From Woeseiaceae bacterium (lineage in GTDB: Bacteria > Pseudomonadota > Gammaproteobacteria > Steroidobacterales > Woeseiaceae), in NCBI GenBank assembly GCA_028280615.1, contig JANQLK010000002.1, forward strand, positions 1-64,000: a stretch of 64,000 nucleotides of DNA. Reading direction: 5' to 3'. A program made the position numbers and the translations under genes. The notes beneath the pieces were generated by a model. It was not told the DNA's origin. It was given only the letters and a program-made list of their open reading frames with translations, and ran no database searches. Every line of letters starts with the position of its first letter. Within the stretch, counting starts at the first letter, position 1. Positions 1 through 8,599 of the stretch are shown piece after piece.

Positions 1-203
1 GCCAGTTCAGGGCGCTGTGGATTGCGCGCATCAACGCCGCGGCCCGCATGCATGATCTGTCATACAGCCGGCTGATCCACGGCCTGAATCGCGCCGAGAT
101 CGAGGTGGACCGCAAAGTCCTTGCCGACATCGCCGTGCACGATCCGGAGGCCTTCGGCACGATCGCCGAGGCCGCCAAGGCCGCGCTCGCGGACGCCGCC
201 TAG
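1..203 (+). CDS. rplT: 50S ribosomal protein L20, C-terminal part
   Basis: The reading frame is open from the window edge (first full codon at base 3) to a TAG at 201-203, giving 66 residues. It shows the L20 signatures [12 protein letters not shown] and YSRLIHGL. L20 binds 23S rRNA and is needed early in 50S assembly; the family is about 117-120 residues long, so roughly the N-terminal half lies upstream of the window. The order rplT-pheS-pheT-ihfA is the classic gammaproteobacterial arrangement and supports the call. Confidence 0.93.
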   Translation, partial: QFRALWIARINAAARMHDLSYSRLIHGLNRAEIEVDRKVLADIAVHDPEAFGTIAEAAKAALADAA

Positions 204-1241
<1,038 letters not shown>

Positions 1242-1247
1242 CGGCCG

Positions 1248-3626
1248 ATGAAGATTGCGGAATCCTGGCTCCGTGAGTGGGTGCAGCCCGACCTGGATAC
1301 CGAGCAACTCGGTCGTCGGCTGACCATGCTCGGGCTCGAACTCGACGACCTCGTGCGTGAGGGCGAAGGCCTCGACGGCGTGGTCGTTGGCGAGGTACTC
1401 GAGGTATCCGCGCATCCGGACGCGGATCGTCTTCGAATCTGCAAGGTGTCGACGGGAGAGGGCGATCCGGTCGACGTCGTCTGCGGTGCGCCGAACGTCG
1501 TCCAAGGCATGAAGAGCCCGCTGGCAACGTCGGGCGTCAAGCTTCCCAACGGTGTCAAACTCCGCAAGTCGAAAATCCGCGGCGTGGTGTCCAACGGCAT
1601 GCTGTGCTCGGCCGTCGAACTCGGTCTCGGCGATGAGTCCGACGGCATCATGGCATTGCCGGCAGATGCGCCGGTCGGCAGCGGCTTGGGCGACTATCTC
1701 GGGCTGCCGGACGCCGTGTTCGACCTCGACCTCACGCCGAACCGGGGCGACTGTTTCTCGGTTCTCGGCGTCGCGAGAGACGTCGCTGCTCTGACCGGCG
1801 CCCCGCTCAAGAGCGCGGAACTACCGACGATCGCGCCGACCATTGATGACGTCCAGCCCGTGGAGTTGCCCGAGCCGGCGGGCTGTCCCGTCTTCGCGGG
1901 CCGACTGATCCGGGGGATCGATCCCGCGGCGCGGTCGCCGCTGTGGCTCGTCGAACGCCTGCGCCGCGCGGGCCTGAGAGAGATCTACCCGGTCGTCGAC
2001 GTGACCAACTACGTCATGCTGGAGCTCGGACAGCCCCTGCATGGCTACGATGCCGCCAGGATAAAGGGCACGATCCGGCCGAGGCTCGCGAAGTCGGGCG
2101 AGCAGCTCACGCTACTCGACGAAAAGCAGCTCGAGCTTCGCGACGACACGATGGTCGTGACGGACGACAGCGGCGTCATCGGGCTTGCGGGCATCATGGG
2201 CGGTTTGAGCACGGCCGTAACGAATGCCACGACGGATGTTTATTTCGAGGCCGCGTTCTGGCCGCAGGCCTTCATGGCCGGCCGGGCTCGGTCCTACGGC
2301 ATGCACACCGATGCGTCGCTGCGCTTCGAACGCGGCGTGGACTACGAGGGACAGGCACGTGCCGTCGAGCGCGCGACGAGCTTGCTCATCGAGATCGCCG
2401 GCGGTGAGTCCGGTCCAACGATCGTGACCAGTAGCGCCGAGCACATACCAACCCGCCGCGAGGTTGCCTTGAGGCGCGAGCGCCTGGACCGGCTGCTGGG
2501 TGCGGTCGTCGACGATGACACGGTAACCGGCATCCTCGAGCGGCTGGAACTCGACGTGACCAAAACCGACGACGGCTGGCAGGTCAAAGCACCATCGCAT
2601 CGATTCGACATCGCCATCGAGGCGGACCTGATCGAAGAGGTGGCGCGTATCCACGGTTACGACGAAATCCCGGCGCAGCCAGAAATCCACCTGACACGGC
2701 TCGAGGCAGTGACGGAAACGTCAGTATCGCTGGATGCCGTCGCCAGCGCGCTGGTCTCGCGTGACTACCAGGAGGTGGTCACCTACAGCTTCGTGGACAC
2801 GAAGGACGACACGCTGGTCAGCGGAGCGGCCGGTGAGCTCGTGCTTGCGAACCCGATTTCGTCGGAGATGGCGACCATGCGCAGCTCGCTGCTGACGGGG
2901 CTTTTGCATACGGCGACCGGTAACGCCGCGAGACAGCAGGATCGCGTTCGAATCTTCGAGATCGGCAAGTCGTTCCACGGTTCGGTGGACGACCATCGGG
3001 AGGTCGTGCGCCTGGCGGGCCTGGCCTACGGACAGCGCCTCCCGGAGCAATGGGGCAGCCGGACCGAGAACGTGGACTTCTTCGACATAAAGGCCGATGT
3101 CGAGGCGATTCTCTCCCTGGCGGCGGGCGCCGGCGGCTGTTCCTTCGCGCCGACCGAGCACCCGGCGCTGCAGGCGGGGCAGTCCGCAGCGATTCGCCGC
3201 GACGGCCGCGACATCGGTGTCATAGGCAAAGTCCACCATAACATTGCCAGACACTTCGGTTTACGCTCACCGGCCTACGTGTTCGAGATCGACGCCGCGG
3301 CTGCGCTCGCTACGAGCGTTCCGCTGGCCAGCCGCATTTCCCGCTTCCCGGCGATAAGACGTGACATCGCCGTTGTCGTTGACGGCGACGTGCCTGCCAG
3401 CGAGATCGTGGAAGCCGTCAAAGTCGCCACGGGTGAGCTGGCGAGAGAGGTGCGGGTATTCGACGTATACCAGGGATCGGGTATAGAAGCAGGGCGAAAA
3501 AGCATCGCAATAGGCTTGATTTTGCAGGAAACATCACGCACCCTTACTGACCAAGATGCAGACGCCGCTCAGGCCGCAGCAGTGCAAAAACTTGAACAAG
3601 AATTTGCGGCCGTACTGAGAGACTGA
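1248..3626 (+). CDS. pheT: Phenylalanyl-tRNA synthetase beta subunit
   Basis: Large subunit of PheRS, 792 residues, close to the usual 790-800. Domains in order: an N-terminal EMAPII-like OB tRNA-binding domain (about 40-150, with the [12 protein letters not shown] block), the B3/B4 editing region (about 210-390) that hydrolyses Tyr-tRNA-Phe, the B5 DNA-binding-like fold (about 400-475), a class II core-like pseudo-catalytic domain, and a C-terminal FDX-ACB anticodon-binding domain starting near [14 protein letters not shown] (about 700-792). It sits 6 bases behind pheS, and ihfA begins 4 bases after its stop, so the set forms one operon. Confidence 0.97.
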   Translation: MKIAESWLREWVQPDLDTEQLGRRLTMLGLELDDLVREGEGLDGVVVGEVLEVSAHPDADRLRICKVSTGEGDPVDVVCGAPNVVQGMKSPLATSGVKLPNGVKLRKSKIRGVVSNGMLCSAVELGLGDESDGIMALPADAPVGSGLGDYLGLPDAVFDLDLTPNRGDCFSVLGVARDVAALTGAPLKSAELPTIAPTIDDVQPVELPEPAGCPVFAGRLIRGIDPAARSPLWLVERLRRAGLREIYPVVDVTNYVMLELGQPLHGYDAARIKGTIRPRLAKSGEQLTLLDEKQLELRDDTMVVTDDSGVIGLAGIMGGLSTAVTNATTDVYFEAAFWPQAFMAGRARSYGMHTDASLRFERGVDYEGQARAVERATSLLIEIAGGESGPTIVTSSAEHIPTRREVALRRERLDRLLGAVVDDDTVTGILERLELDVTKTDDGWQVKAPSHRFDIAIEADLIEEVARIHGYDEIPAQPEIHLTRLEAVTETSVSLDAVASALVSRDYQEVVTYSFVDTKDDTLVSGAAGELVLANPISSEMATMRSSLLTGLLHTATGNAARQQDRVRIFEIGKSFHGSVDDHREVVRLAGLAYGQRLPEQWGSRTENVDFFDIKADVEAILSLAAGAGGCSFAPTEHPALQAGQSAAIRRDGRDIGVIGKVHHNIARHFGLRSPAYVFEIDAAAALATSVPLASRISRFPAIRRDIAVVVDGDVPASEIVEAVKVATGELAREVRVFDVYQGSGIEAGRKSIAIGLILQETSRTLTDQDADAAQAAAVQKLEQEFAAVLRD

Positions 3627-3630
3627 TTCA

Positions 3631-3930
3631 ATGGCATTAACGAAAGCTGATATGGCGGAATCGCTGTTCAATGAGCTCGGTCTGAACAAGCGTGAAGCCC
3701 GCGAGTTGGTCGACATGTACTTTGAGGAGCTGCGCTCTGCACTCGCGTTGGGGGAACAGGTCAAACTTTCCGGTTTCGGCAACTTTGACCTGCGGGACAA
3801 AAAAGAAAGACCAGGTAGAAATCCGAAAACCGGTGAAGAGATTCCCATCTCGGCACGTCGGGTGGTGACGTTCCGGCCCGGTCAAAAACTAAAGGCCCGA
3901 GTAGAGGCATATGCTGGAACCGGGGAATAA
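3631..3930 (+). CDS. ihfA: Integration host factor subunit alpha
   Basis: Nucleoid-associated HU/IHF-fold protein of 99 residues that forms a heterodimer with IhfB and bends DNA by about 160 degrees. The helical N-terminus is followed by the beta-arm signature [12 protein letters not shown]; the proline of RNPKTGE (about residue 65) is the one that intercalates into the minor groove. The variable C-terminal tail is normal. The gene starts 4 bases after pheT and its last 20 bases overlap the next coding region, consistent with a translationally coupled pheST-ihfA-merR unit as in many gammaproteobacteria. Confidence 0.97.
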   Translation: MALTKADMAESLFNELGLNKREARELVDMYFEELRSALALGEQVKLSGFGNFDLRDKKERPGRNPKTGEEIPISARRVVTFRPGQKLKARVEAYAGTGE

Positions 3931-4267
3931 CGACGAACTACCTCCAATTCCTGGCAAGCGCTACTTCACGATAGGTGAGGTCAGCGACCTGTGTGCGGTG
4001 AAGCCGCACGTGCTGCGTTATTGGGAACAGGAGTTTCCACAGCTGAAGCCCGTCAAGCGCCGCGGCAATCGCCGCTACTACCAGCGGCAGGACGTTCTAA
4101 TCATCCGCCAGATCCGCAGCCTGCTGTACGACGAGGGGTTTACGATCGGCGGTGCGAGACAGCGACTCACGGGCGACAGTGCGAAGTCGGACGTCACGCA
4201 GAGCCAGCAAATCATCAAACAGATGCGCATGGAACTCGAGCAGGTTCTGAAAGTCCTGCGGCGCTGA
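3911..4267 (+). CDS. MerR-family transcriptional regulator (ihfA-linked type)
   Basis: Small DNA-binding protein, 118 residues. Residues 18-88 form the MerR winged helix-turn-helix: [13 protein letters not shown], then VLRYWEQEF, and the wing RRGNRRYY. A short basic helix (about 95-118) could serve for dimerisation. There is no cysteine-rich or ligand-binding domain, so it belongs to the short orphan MerR type almost always found directly after ihfA in gammaproteobacteria. Its targets are not known. The ATG lies inside ihfA (20-base overlap), implying coupled translation. Role beyond DNA binding cannot be inferred. Confidence 0.9.
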   Translation: MLEPGNNDELPPIPGKRYFTIGEVSDLCAVKPHVLRYWEQEFPQLKPVKRRGNRRYYQRQDVLIIRQIRSLLYDEGFTIGGARQRLTGDSAKSDVTQSQQIIKQMRMELEQVLKVLRR

Positions 4268-4336
4268 AATTCCACTTTCCGAATTCACCTGCGGCACGTA
4301 TCATTGCCGCCTCTTTCGAGCATCTGCACGTCCGGT

Positions 4337-4451
<115 letters not shown>

Positions 4452-4460
4452 TCTGAACAA

Positions 4461-4778
4461 GGTTCGAACCGACTCGCGCGAAGCGCGAAGGTTCGTACCG
4501 AGGAGCGCAGCGACGACAAACGGGGCGCGAAGCGACCCGTTCATCCTCTCGCCCCGAGCGTCATGCTAGCACTGTGGATCGGCACAGCCACTTTCGAACA
4601 ATCATTGCCCTAAAGGTCAGTCGGCGATCACCGGTTTAGGTTCCGCTCACCACCGCAGGCCGACTGGGTTCGAACCGACTCGCGCGAAGCGCGGGCGTTC
4701 GATCCGAGGGCGGCGCAAGCCGCCCGACAAACGGGGCGCGAAGCGACCCGTTCATCCTCTCGCCCCGAGCGTGATGCT
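4461..4778 (+). repeat. Two tandem tRNA-Pro-derived repeat units
   Basis: Unit A (4461-4567) and unit B (4667-4778) share GGTTCGAACCGACTCGCGCG, an AAGCGCG stretch, and then a block of about 45 bases beginning ACAAACGGGGCGCGAAGCG and ending CTCTCGCCCCGAGCGT. In each unit a 37-base segment (A 4521-4557, B 4732-4768) carries both strands of the tRNA-Pro acceptor stem, CGGGGCG and CGCCCCG plus the discriminator A. A 15-base identity, ATCCTCTCGCCCCGA, matches the 3' end of the upstream tRNA. The spacers after the two units are also related (GGTCAGTCG near 4615 and 4812), so the full period is about 206 bases. No open reading frame of note lies here. Confidence 0.8.
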
Positions 4779-4789
4779 GCCACCGTAGT

Positions 4790-4810
4790 TCAGAACAGCC
4801 AGTGTTCTGA
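4790..4810. other. Perfect 8-bp hairpin at the end of the cyclase-like gene
   Basis: TCAGAACA and TGTTCTGA flank a 5-base loop. It lies about 50 bases past the stop of the minus-strand gene at 4863. It has no T tract on either side, so it is at best a weak or Rho-assisted 3' end structure. Confidence 0.4.
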
Positions 4811-4862
4811 GGTCAGTCGACAATCAACGGCTCTGAACTCATGCGGATTAACCAGACAGCCC

Positions 4863-6104
4863 CTACGCCAGCTGCCTCGCCTCCGGCAGCTTCCGATCCT
4901 CGATGCCCAGCAGTATCGGTTTCGCGGTTTCCCGGTAGATATTGACCTTGGCGTTGTACGCCACGCGCGACAGTCCATGCTTGTCCTTGATCAGCAGGCG
5001 GCGAATGCTGAAGCGGCCGCCGCCCATGTTCTCGCCGGTCAGATAGCACTTGATCGCGGAAATGCGTTCGCCCGAAAACTCCAGCCCGCCGAGCTTGGCC
5101 AGGTTGCCCTGGGCCCGCTCGAGGAAGGTCACGGCGTCCAGGTGCGCCTGCGTCTCCGCGGGATCGAGCTCGCGCCCGGCCGACAGGTCCGCCAGGAAAT
5201 CGCCGACCAGGATCTGGCCGGGCAGGGCGGCTTCGATCATGCGCGCCAGCTCGATTGTCACGTCGCCGACGATGAAGTCGTGCATCGTGGGGTTGAGGCC
5301 CTCGGCCTGATGGAATTCGTAGCAGCTGCCCACGTGGAAGCAGGCCCGCAGCCGCGGCACGGCCTTGGACATCGCCTTGCTCCTCGCAATGGCGTTGTCC
5401 GCAAGCACGATGTGCATGAAGTGGTACAGGTTGACGTTGGCCTCGAGCCCGTCGTCGCGGTTCCAGACATAAAACCCGTCGCCGCTCGACGAGCGCGCGA
5501 AGTTGATCGCGACACCGAGCTCGAGCATCTTGGCGTGCGCCGAGTTCAGAGAGTAGGAGAGGCTGTTGAGCTGGGTCATCTGCTCGAACGGCGTGAGCAG
5601 GCTGAAGCCCACGATGTCGAACAGCGTGACCGCCCGGCTCGCGACGTAGTTGATGCCGTAGCGCCGGATCATCTTTTCGATGATCTGCGTTTCCACGGGA
5701 TGGCCGCTCAGCGGCTCACGCAGCGGCACGTATATGGGTTGCACCTCGAGCAGGCGCGACACTTTCTGCATCTGCGTGAAGTTCAGCTCGCGGTCGCCGG
5801 AGATCAGCTCGGTTACGAAGCGCGGCGAGACGCGCGGCGGCATGTCGTTCGGTCTGGCCGCGGTGTATTCGGCGATCGCATAGTGCGGAACCACGAGTAT
5901 CAGGACACCTTCGTCGAGCGGTGCCCAGCTCAGAATGTTGTTTTGCCCGAGCGACCAGTGCTCGTGCAGCGCACGCTCCAGCTGGACCAGATTGGAGCGC
6001 TGCCGTAGATCCATGTCTCGCGCGAGCCCGGCGAGCTGGTCGAGGTAAGGCGAGAAATCCGCAATCTTGCGGACGCCCGACTGGGAGAGGTCGTCGTAGT
6101 TCAT
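4863..6104 (-). CDS. Class III nucleotidyl cyclase-like domain protein
   Basis: A 413-residue protein without signal peptide or obvious membrane span. Residues about 155-310 resemble the class III adenylate/guanylate cyclase homology domain. The first metal-binding Asp would be D163 in TLFDIVGFS (family pattern FxDIxGFT) and the second D209 in SSGDGFYVW. The later motif reads VGDVTIELARM (279-289) where active enzymes usually have VGxxVNxAARL. The Arg is kept (R288), but the position of the transition-state Asn is Ile (I284). Residues 1-150 and 320-413 are not recognised. The gene is monocistronic and divergent from the dehydratase at 6160. It may be a cyclase with altered specificity or a degenerate, regulatory cyclase-fold protein. 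Confidence 0.7.
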   Translation of the reverse strand: MNYDDLSQSGVRKIADFSPYLDQLAGLARDMDLRQRSNLVQLERALHEHWSLGQNNILSWAPLDEGVLILVVPHYAIAEYTAARPNDMPPRVSPRFVTELISGDRELNFTQMQKVSRLLEVQPIYVPLREPLSGHPVETQIIEKMIRRYGINYVASRAVTLFDIVGFSLLTPFEQMTQLNSLSYSLNSAHAKMLELGVAINFARSSSGDGFYVWNRDDGLEANVNLYHFMHIVLADNAIARSKAMSKAVPRLRACFHVGSCYEFHQAEGLNPTMHDFIVGDVTIELARMIEAALPGQILVGDFLADLSAGRELDPAETQAHLDAVTFLERAQGNLAKLGGLEFSGERISAIKCYLTGENMGGGRFSIRRLLIKDKHGLSRVAYNAKVNIYRETAKPILLGIEDRKLPEARQLA

Positions 6105-6121
6105 ACCGGCTACGCAAATTT

Positions 6122-6168
6122 ATAACATATGTCAGTTACCGCAAGTATTATGCGTACTTATGACATAT
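6122..6168 (+). promoter_or_regulatory. Putative promoter with inverted repeat, leaderless start
   Basis: Candidate -35 ATAACA (6122-6127) and -10 TATTAT (6146-6151) with an 18-base spacer. The ATG at 6160 falls 8 bases beyond the -10, where transcription should begin. There is no Shine-Dalgarno sequence, so the mRNA may be leaderless. An 8-bp inverted repeat, ATATGTCA (6127-6134) and TGACATAT (6161-6168), brackets the -10 and overlaps the start codon, a suitable place for a repressor. Assignment is by eye. Confidence 0.4.
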
Positions 6169-7143
6169 AGCGCACCCGGAATCGATCAAATCGCGGCGAC
6201 CCGCGCGGCGCTCGGCGATGACGTGCTTCGCACTCCGATCGTGCGCTGTGCGGGCCTGGAGGACCGGCTCGGCGGCAATACGAGGATTTACGGGAAGCTC
6301 GAATTCCTGCAGCGCACCGGGACGTTCAAGGCTCGTGGCGCGCTCGTCACGCTGCGTTCGCTCTCGGCGGAGCAGCGCGCGGCCGGCGTCACCGCGGTCA
6401 GCGCGGGCAACCACGCCATCGCGACGGCCTTCGCGGCCAGGATGACCGGCGCACATGCGAAGCTCGTAATGATCGCATCGGCCAACCCGTACCGCATCGA
6501 GGCCTGCCGCGGATTCGGCGCCGAGGTAATCATCGCGGGCGATGCGCACGAGGCGTTCGAAAGAGCCTGTCAGATACAGCAGGCCGAAGGCCGGTTCCTC
6601 GTCCACCCGTTCGAGGGCCCCTCGGTTGCGCTCGGAACGGGCACGCTCGGACTCGAGATTTGCGAGCAGGTCGGGGACTTCGACGAAATCATCGTTCCGA
6701 TCGGAGGCGGCGGGCTGATCGCCGGCGTGTCCAATGCCGTCCGGCAGCTGAGGCCTGACTGCACGATCACCGGCGTCGAACCCGAGGGCGCGGATTCGAT
6801 GCACAGGAGCTTCGACAGCGGCAAACCCGAGGGTATCGACGAGGTCCGCACGATCGCCGACAGTCTCGGCGCTCCCTATGCGCTGCCGTATTCGTTCGAA
6901 TTGACCAGGGCCAACGTCGATCGGCTGGTGCGCGTCGCGGACGATGCGCTTCGGGCGGCGATGCGCGATCTCTTCCGCTGGATGAAAATCGCCGTCGAGC
7001 CGGCCTGTGCCGCCGCGACGGCGGCGTTGCTCGGCCCGCTGCGCGAGTCATCTCGCGGCAAGGCGCTCGTGATCGTGTTTTGCGGCTCCAACATCGACTG
7101 GCAATCGTGGCGGATAGTGAGCCGGCAGGAGCAGGAATGCTGA
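6160..7143 (+). CDS. Threonine/serine dehydratase-type PLP enzyme
   Basis: Fold-type II PLP enzyme of 327 residues, the size of catabolic threonine dehydratase (TdcB) and serine racemase. The PLP lysine is K57 in GTFKARGA; the cofactor phosphate loop is PIGGGGLIAG. No C-terminal ACT regulatory domain is present, so it is not the biosynthetic feedback-regulated IlvA. Expected chemistry is deamination of L-Thr/L-Ser to 2-oxoacids; a hydroxyaspartate ammonia-lyase or racemase role cannot be excluded. The stop overlaps the ATG of the next gene (ATGCTGA), so the two are coupled. Base composition resembles the neighbours. Confidence 0.88.
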   Translation: MTYSAPGIDQIAATRAALGDDVLRTPIVRCAGLEDRLGGNTRIYGKLEFLQRTGTFKARGALVTLRSLSAEQRAAGVTAVSAGNHAIATAFAARMTGAHAKLVMIASANPYRIEACRGFGAEVIIAGDAHEAFERACQIQQAEGRFLVHPFEGPSVALGTGTLGLEICEQVGDFDEIIVPIGGGGLIAGVSNAVRQLRPDCTITGVEPEGADSMHRSFDSGKPEGIDEVRTIADSLGAPYALPYSFELTRANVDRLVRVADDALRAAMRDLFRWMKIAVEPACAAATAALLGPLRESSRGKALVIVFCGSNIDWQSWRIVSRQEQEC

Positions 7144-8525
7144 TCGAACGGCTGAAGCAGATCGTCGGACCGAAAGGCTGGCAGACCGATGCGGAGGCGT
7201 TGGAGCCTCACCTGACCGAGTGGCGAGGCGTGCATCGCGGCAATGCGCTCATCGCCGTTTTCCCGGCGTCCACACAGGAGGTGGCGGCCGTCGTCGAAGC
7301 CTGTCACGAAGCCGGTGTGGCGATTGTGCCGCAGGGCGGCAATACGGGTATGTGCGCCGGCGCCGTTCCGGATGCCAGCGGCAGCCAGGTGTTGCTGTGC
7401 CTGTCGAGAATGAACGCCGTCCGGAGCATAGACCCGGCGGATTTCTCGCTGGTGGCGGAGGCGGGCTGCATACTCTCGGACCTGCAAGAGGCGGCGCGCG
7501 AGCATCGGCGTTTTTTTCCGTTGAGCCTCGGCGGCGAAGGCAGCTGCCAGATTGGCGGCAATGTGTCGACGAACGCGGGCGGCATCAACGTGATCCGCTA
7601 TGGAACCGCTCGGGACCTCGTGCTCGGCGTGGAAGTCGTGCTCGCCGACGGGACCGTATGGGACGGGATCCGAACGCTGCGCAAGGATACGGCGGGCTAC
7701 GACCTGAAGCAGCTGTTCATCGGCAGCGAGGGCACGCTCGGTATCGTAACGGCCGTCGCTCTCAAGCTGTTTCCGGATCCGGGTCAGGCCACGACGGCAT
7801 TCCTGCGCATTCCGACCGCCGATCGGGCCGTGCGACTGCTCGCCCATCTGCGGCGCGAACTCGAGGACGGTATTCAGGCCTTCGAGTTGATCGGCGCGAC
7901 GGCCTACGAACTCGTACAGGAGCACATTCCCGATGCGGTATCTCCGTTCGATTCGCCCTCGGACTGGTATGTGCTGCTGGATACGGCAATCGGCCCGTCG
8001 CCCGAGCCGCTCGAGCGGGCCCTGGCGCAGGCACTCGAGGCCGGTTTGCTGACGGACGCCGTTATCGCCAAGAGCGAAGCCGAAGCGGGCCGACTCTGGC
8101 GGCTCCGGCACTCGATTGCAGAAGCGGAGCGGCGCATCGGCAAGGGCCTGAAGCACGATATCTCGGTGCCGATCGGGAGCATGCAGGCCTTCATCGAAGC
8201 CGGCGCGGCCAGGCTTGCCGATACCGTGCCCGAGGCAACGCTGGTCGTGTTCGGACACGTCGGGGACGGCAACCTGCACTACAACGTTGTCCTGCCGGAC
8301 GGCCCCGACGACGACGAACGTCTGGCTCGCAAGGAAACGGTCAGCCGTCTCGTTTACGACCTCGTGCGGGAGATGAACGGCAGCATCAGCGCGGAGCACG
8401 GCGTCGGCCTGCTAAAGCGCGGCTGGCTCGGCGACTACAAGAGCGCCACCGAACTCGAACTCATGCGCGCGCTGAAGCGGGCGCTGGACCCGACAAATAC
8501 GCTGAATCCGGGCAAGGTAATCTGA
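7137..8525 (+). CDS. FAD-linked oxidoreductase, D-2-hydroxyglutarate dehydrogenase-like
   Basis: A 462-residue cytosolic flavoprotein of the GlcD/D-lactate dehydrogenase family. The N-terminal FAD-binding (PCMH) domain holds PQGGNTGMCAG, and LGGEGSCQIGGNVSTNAGG followed by RYGTARDLVLGVEVVLADG, the block seen in D-2-hydroxyglutarate dehydrogenases. The C-terminal domain has the metal/substrate motif GHVGDGNLHYNV, SAEHGVG, and the terminal DPTNTLNPGKVI. I chose the ATG at 7137 because it overlaps the preceding stop and has GGAGCAGGA just upstream; an in-frame ATG at 7080 lies well inside the previous gene. D-2-hydroxyglutarate dehydrogenase is the best guess; D-lactate or another 2-hydroxyacid is possible. 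Confidence 0.87.
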   Translation: MLIERLKQIVGPKGWQTDAEALEPHLTEWRGVHRGNALIAVFPASTQEVAAVVEACHEAGVAIVPQGGNTGMCAGAVPDASGSQVLLCLSRMNAVRSIDPADFSLVAEAGCILSDLQEAAREHRRFFPLSLGGEGSCQIGGNVSTNAGGINVIRYGTARDLVLGVEVVLADGTVWDGIRTLRKDTAGYDLKQLFIGSEGTLGIVTAVALKLFPDPGQATTAFLRIPTADRAVRLLAHLRRELEDGIQAFELIGATAYELVQEHIPDAVSPFDSPSDWYVLLDTAIGPSPEPLERALAQALEAGLLTDAVIAKSEAEAGRLWRLRHSIAEAERRIGKGLKHDISVPIGSMQAFIEAGAARLADTVPEATLVVFGHVGDGNLHYNVVLPDGPDDDERLARKETVSRLVYDLVREMNGSISAEHGVGLLKRGWLGDYKSATELELMRALKRALDPTNTLNPGKVI

Positions 8526-8599
8526 CGACCAGTTCCGCGTGCGGGCTTGACTCGCGGGATAGACTGGCGGGGTGAAACCCGTGTGTTTCCAAGGCGAGT

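Noticed and set aside
4461..4778. CRISPR-like array
   Set aside because: Only two units with related spacers and long imperfect repeats, no cas genes; it is a tandem duplication with tRNA-derived sequence.
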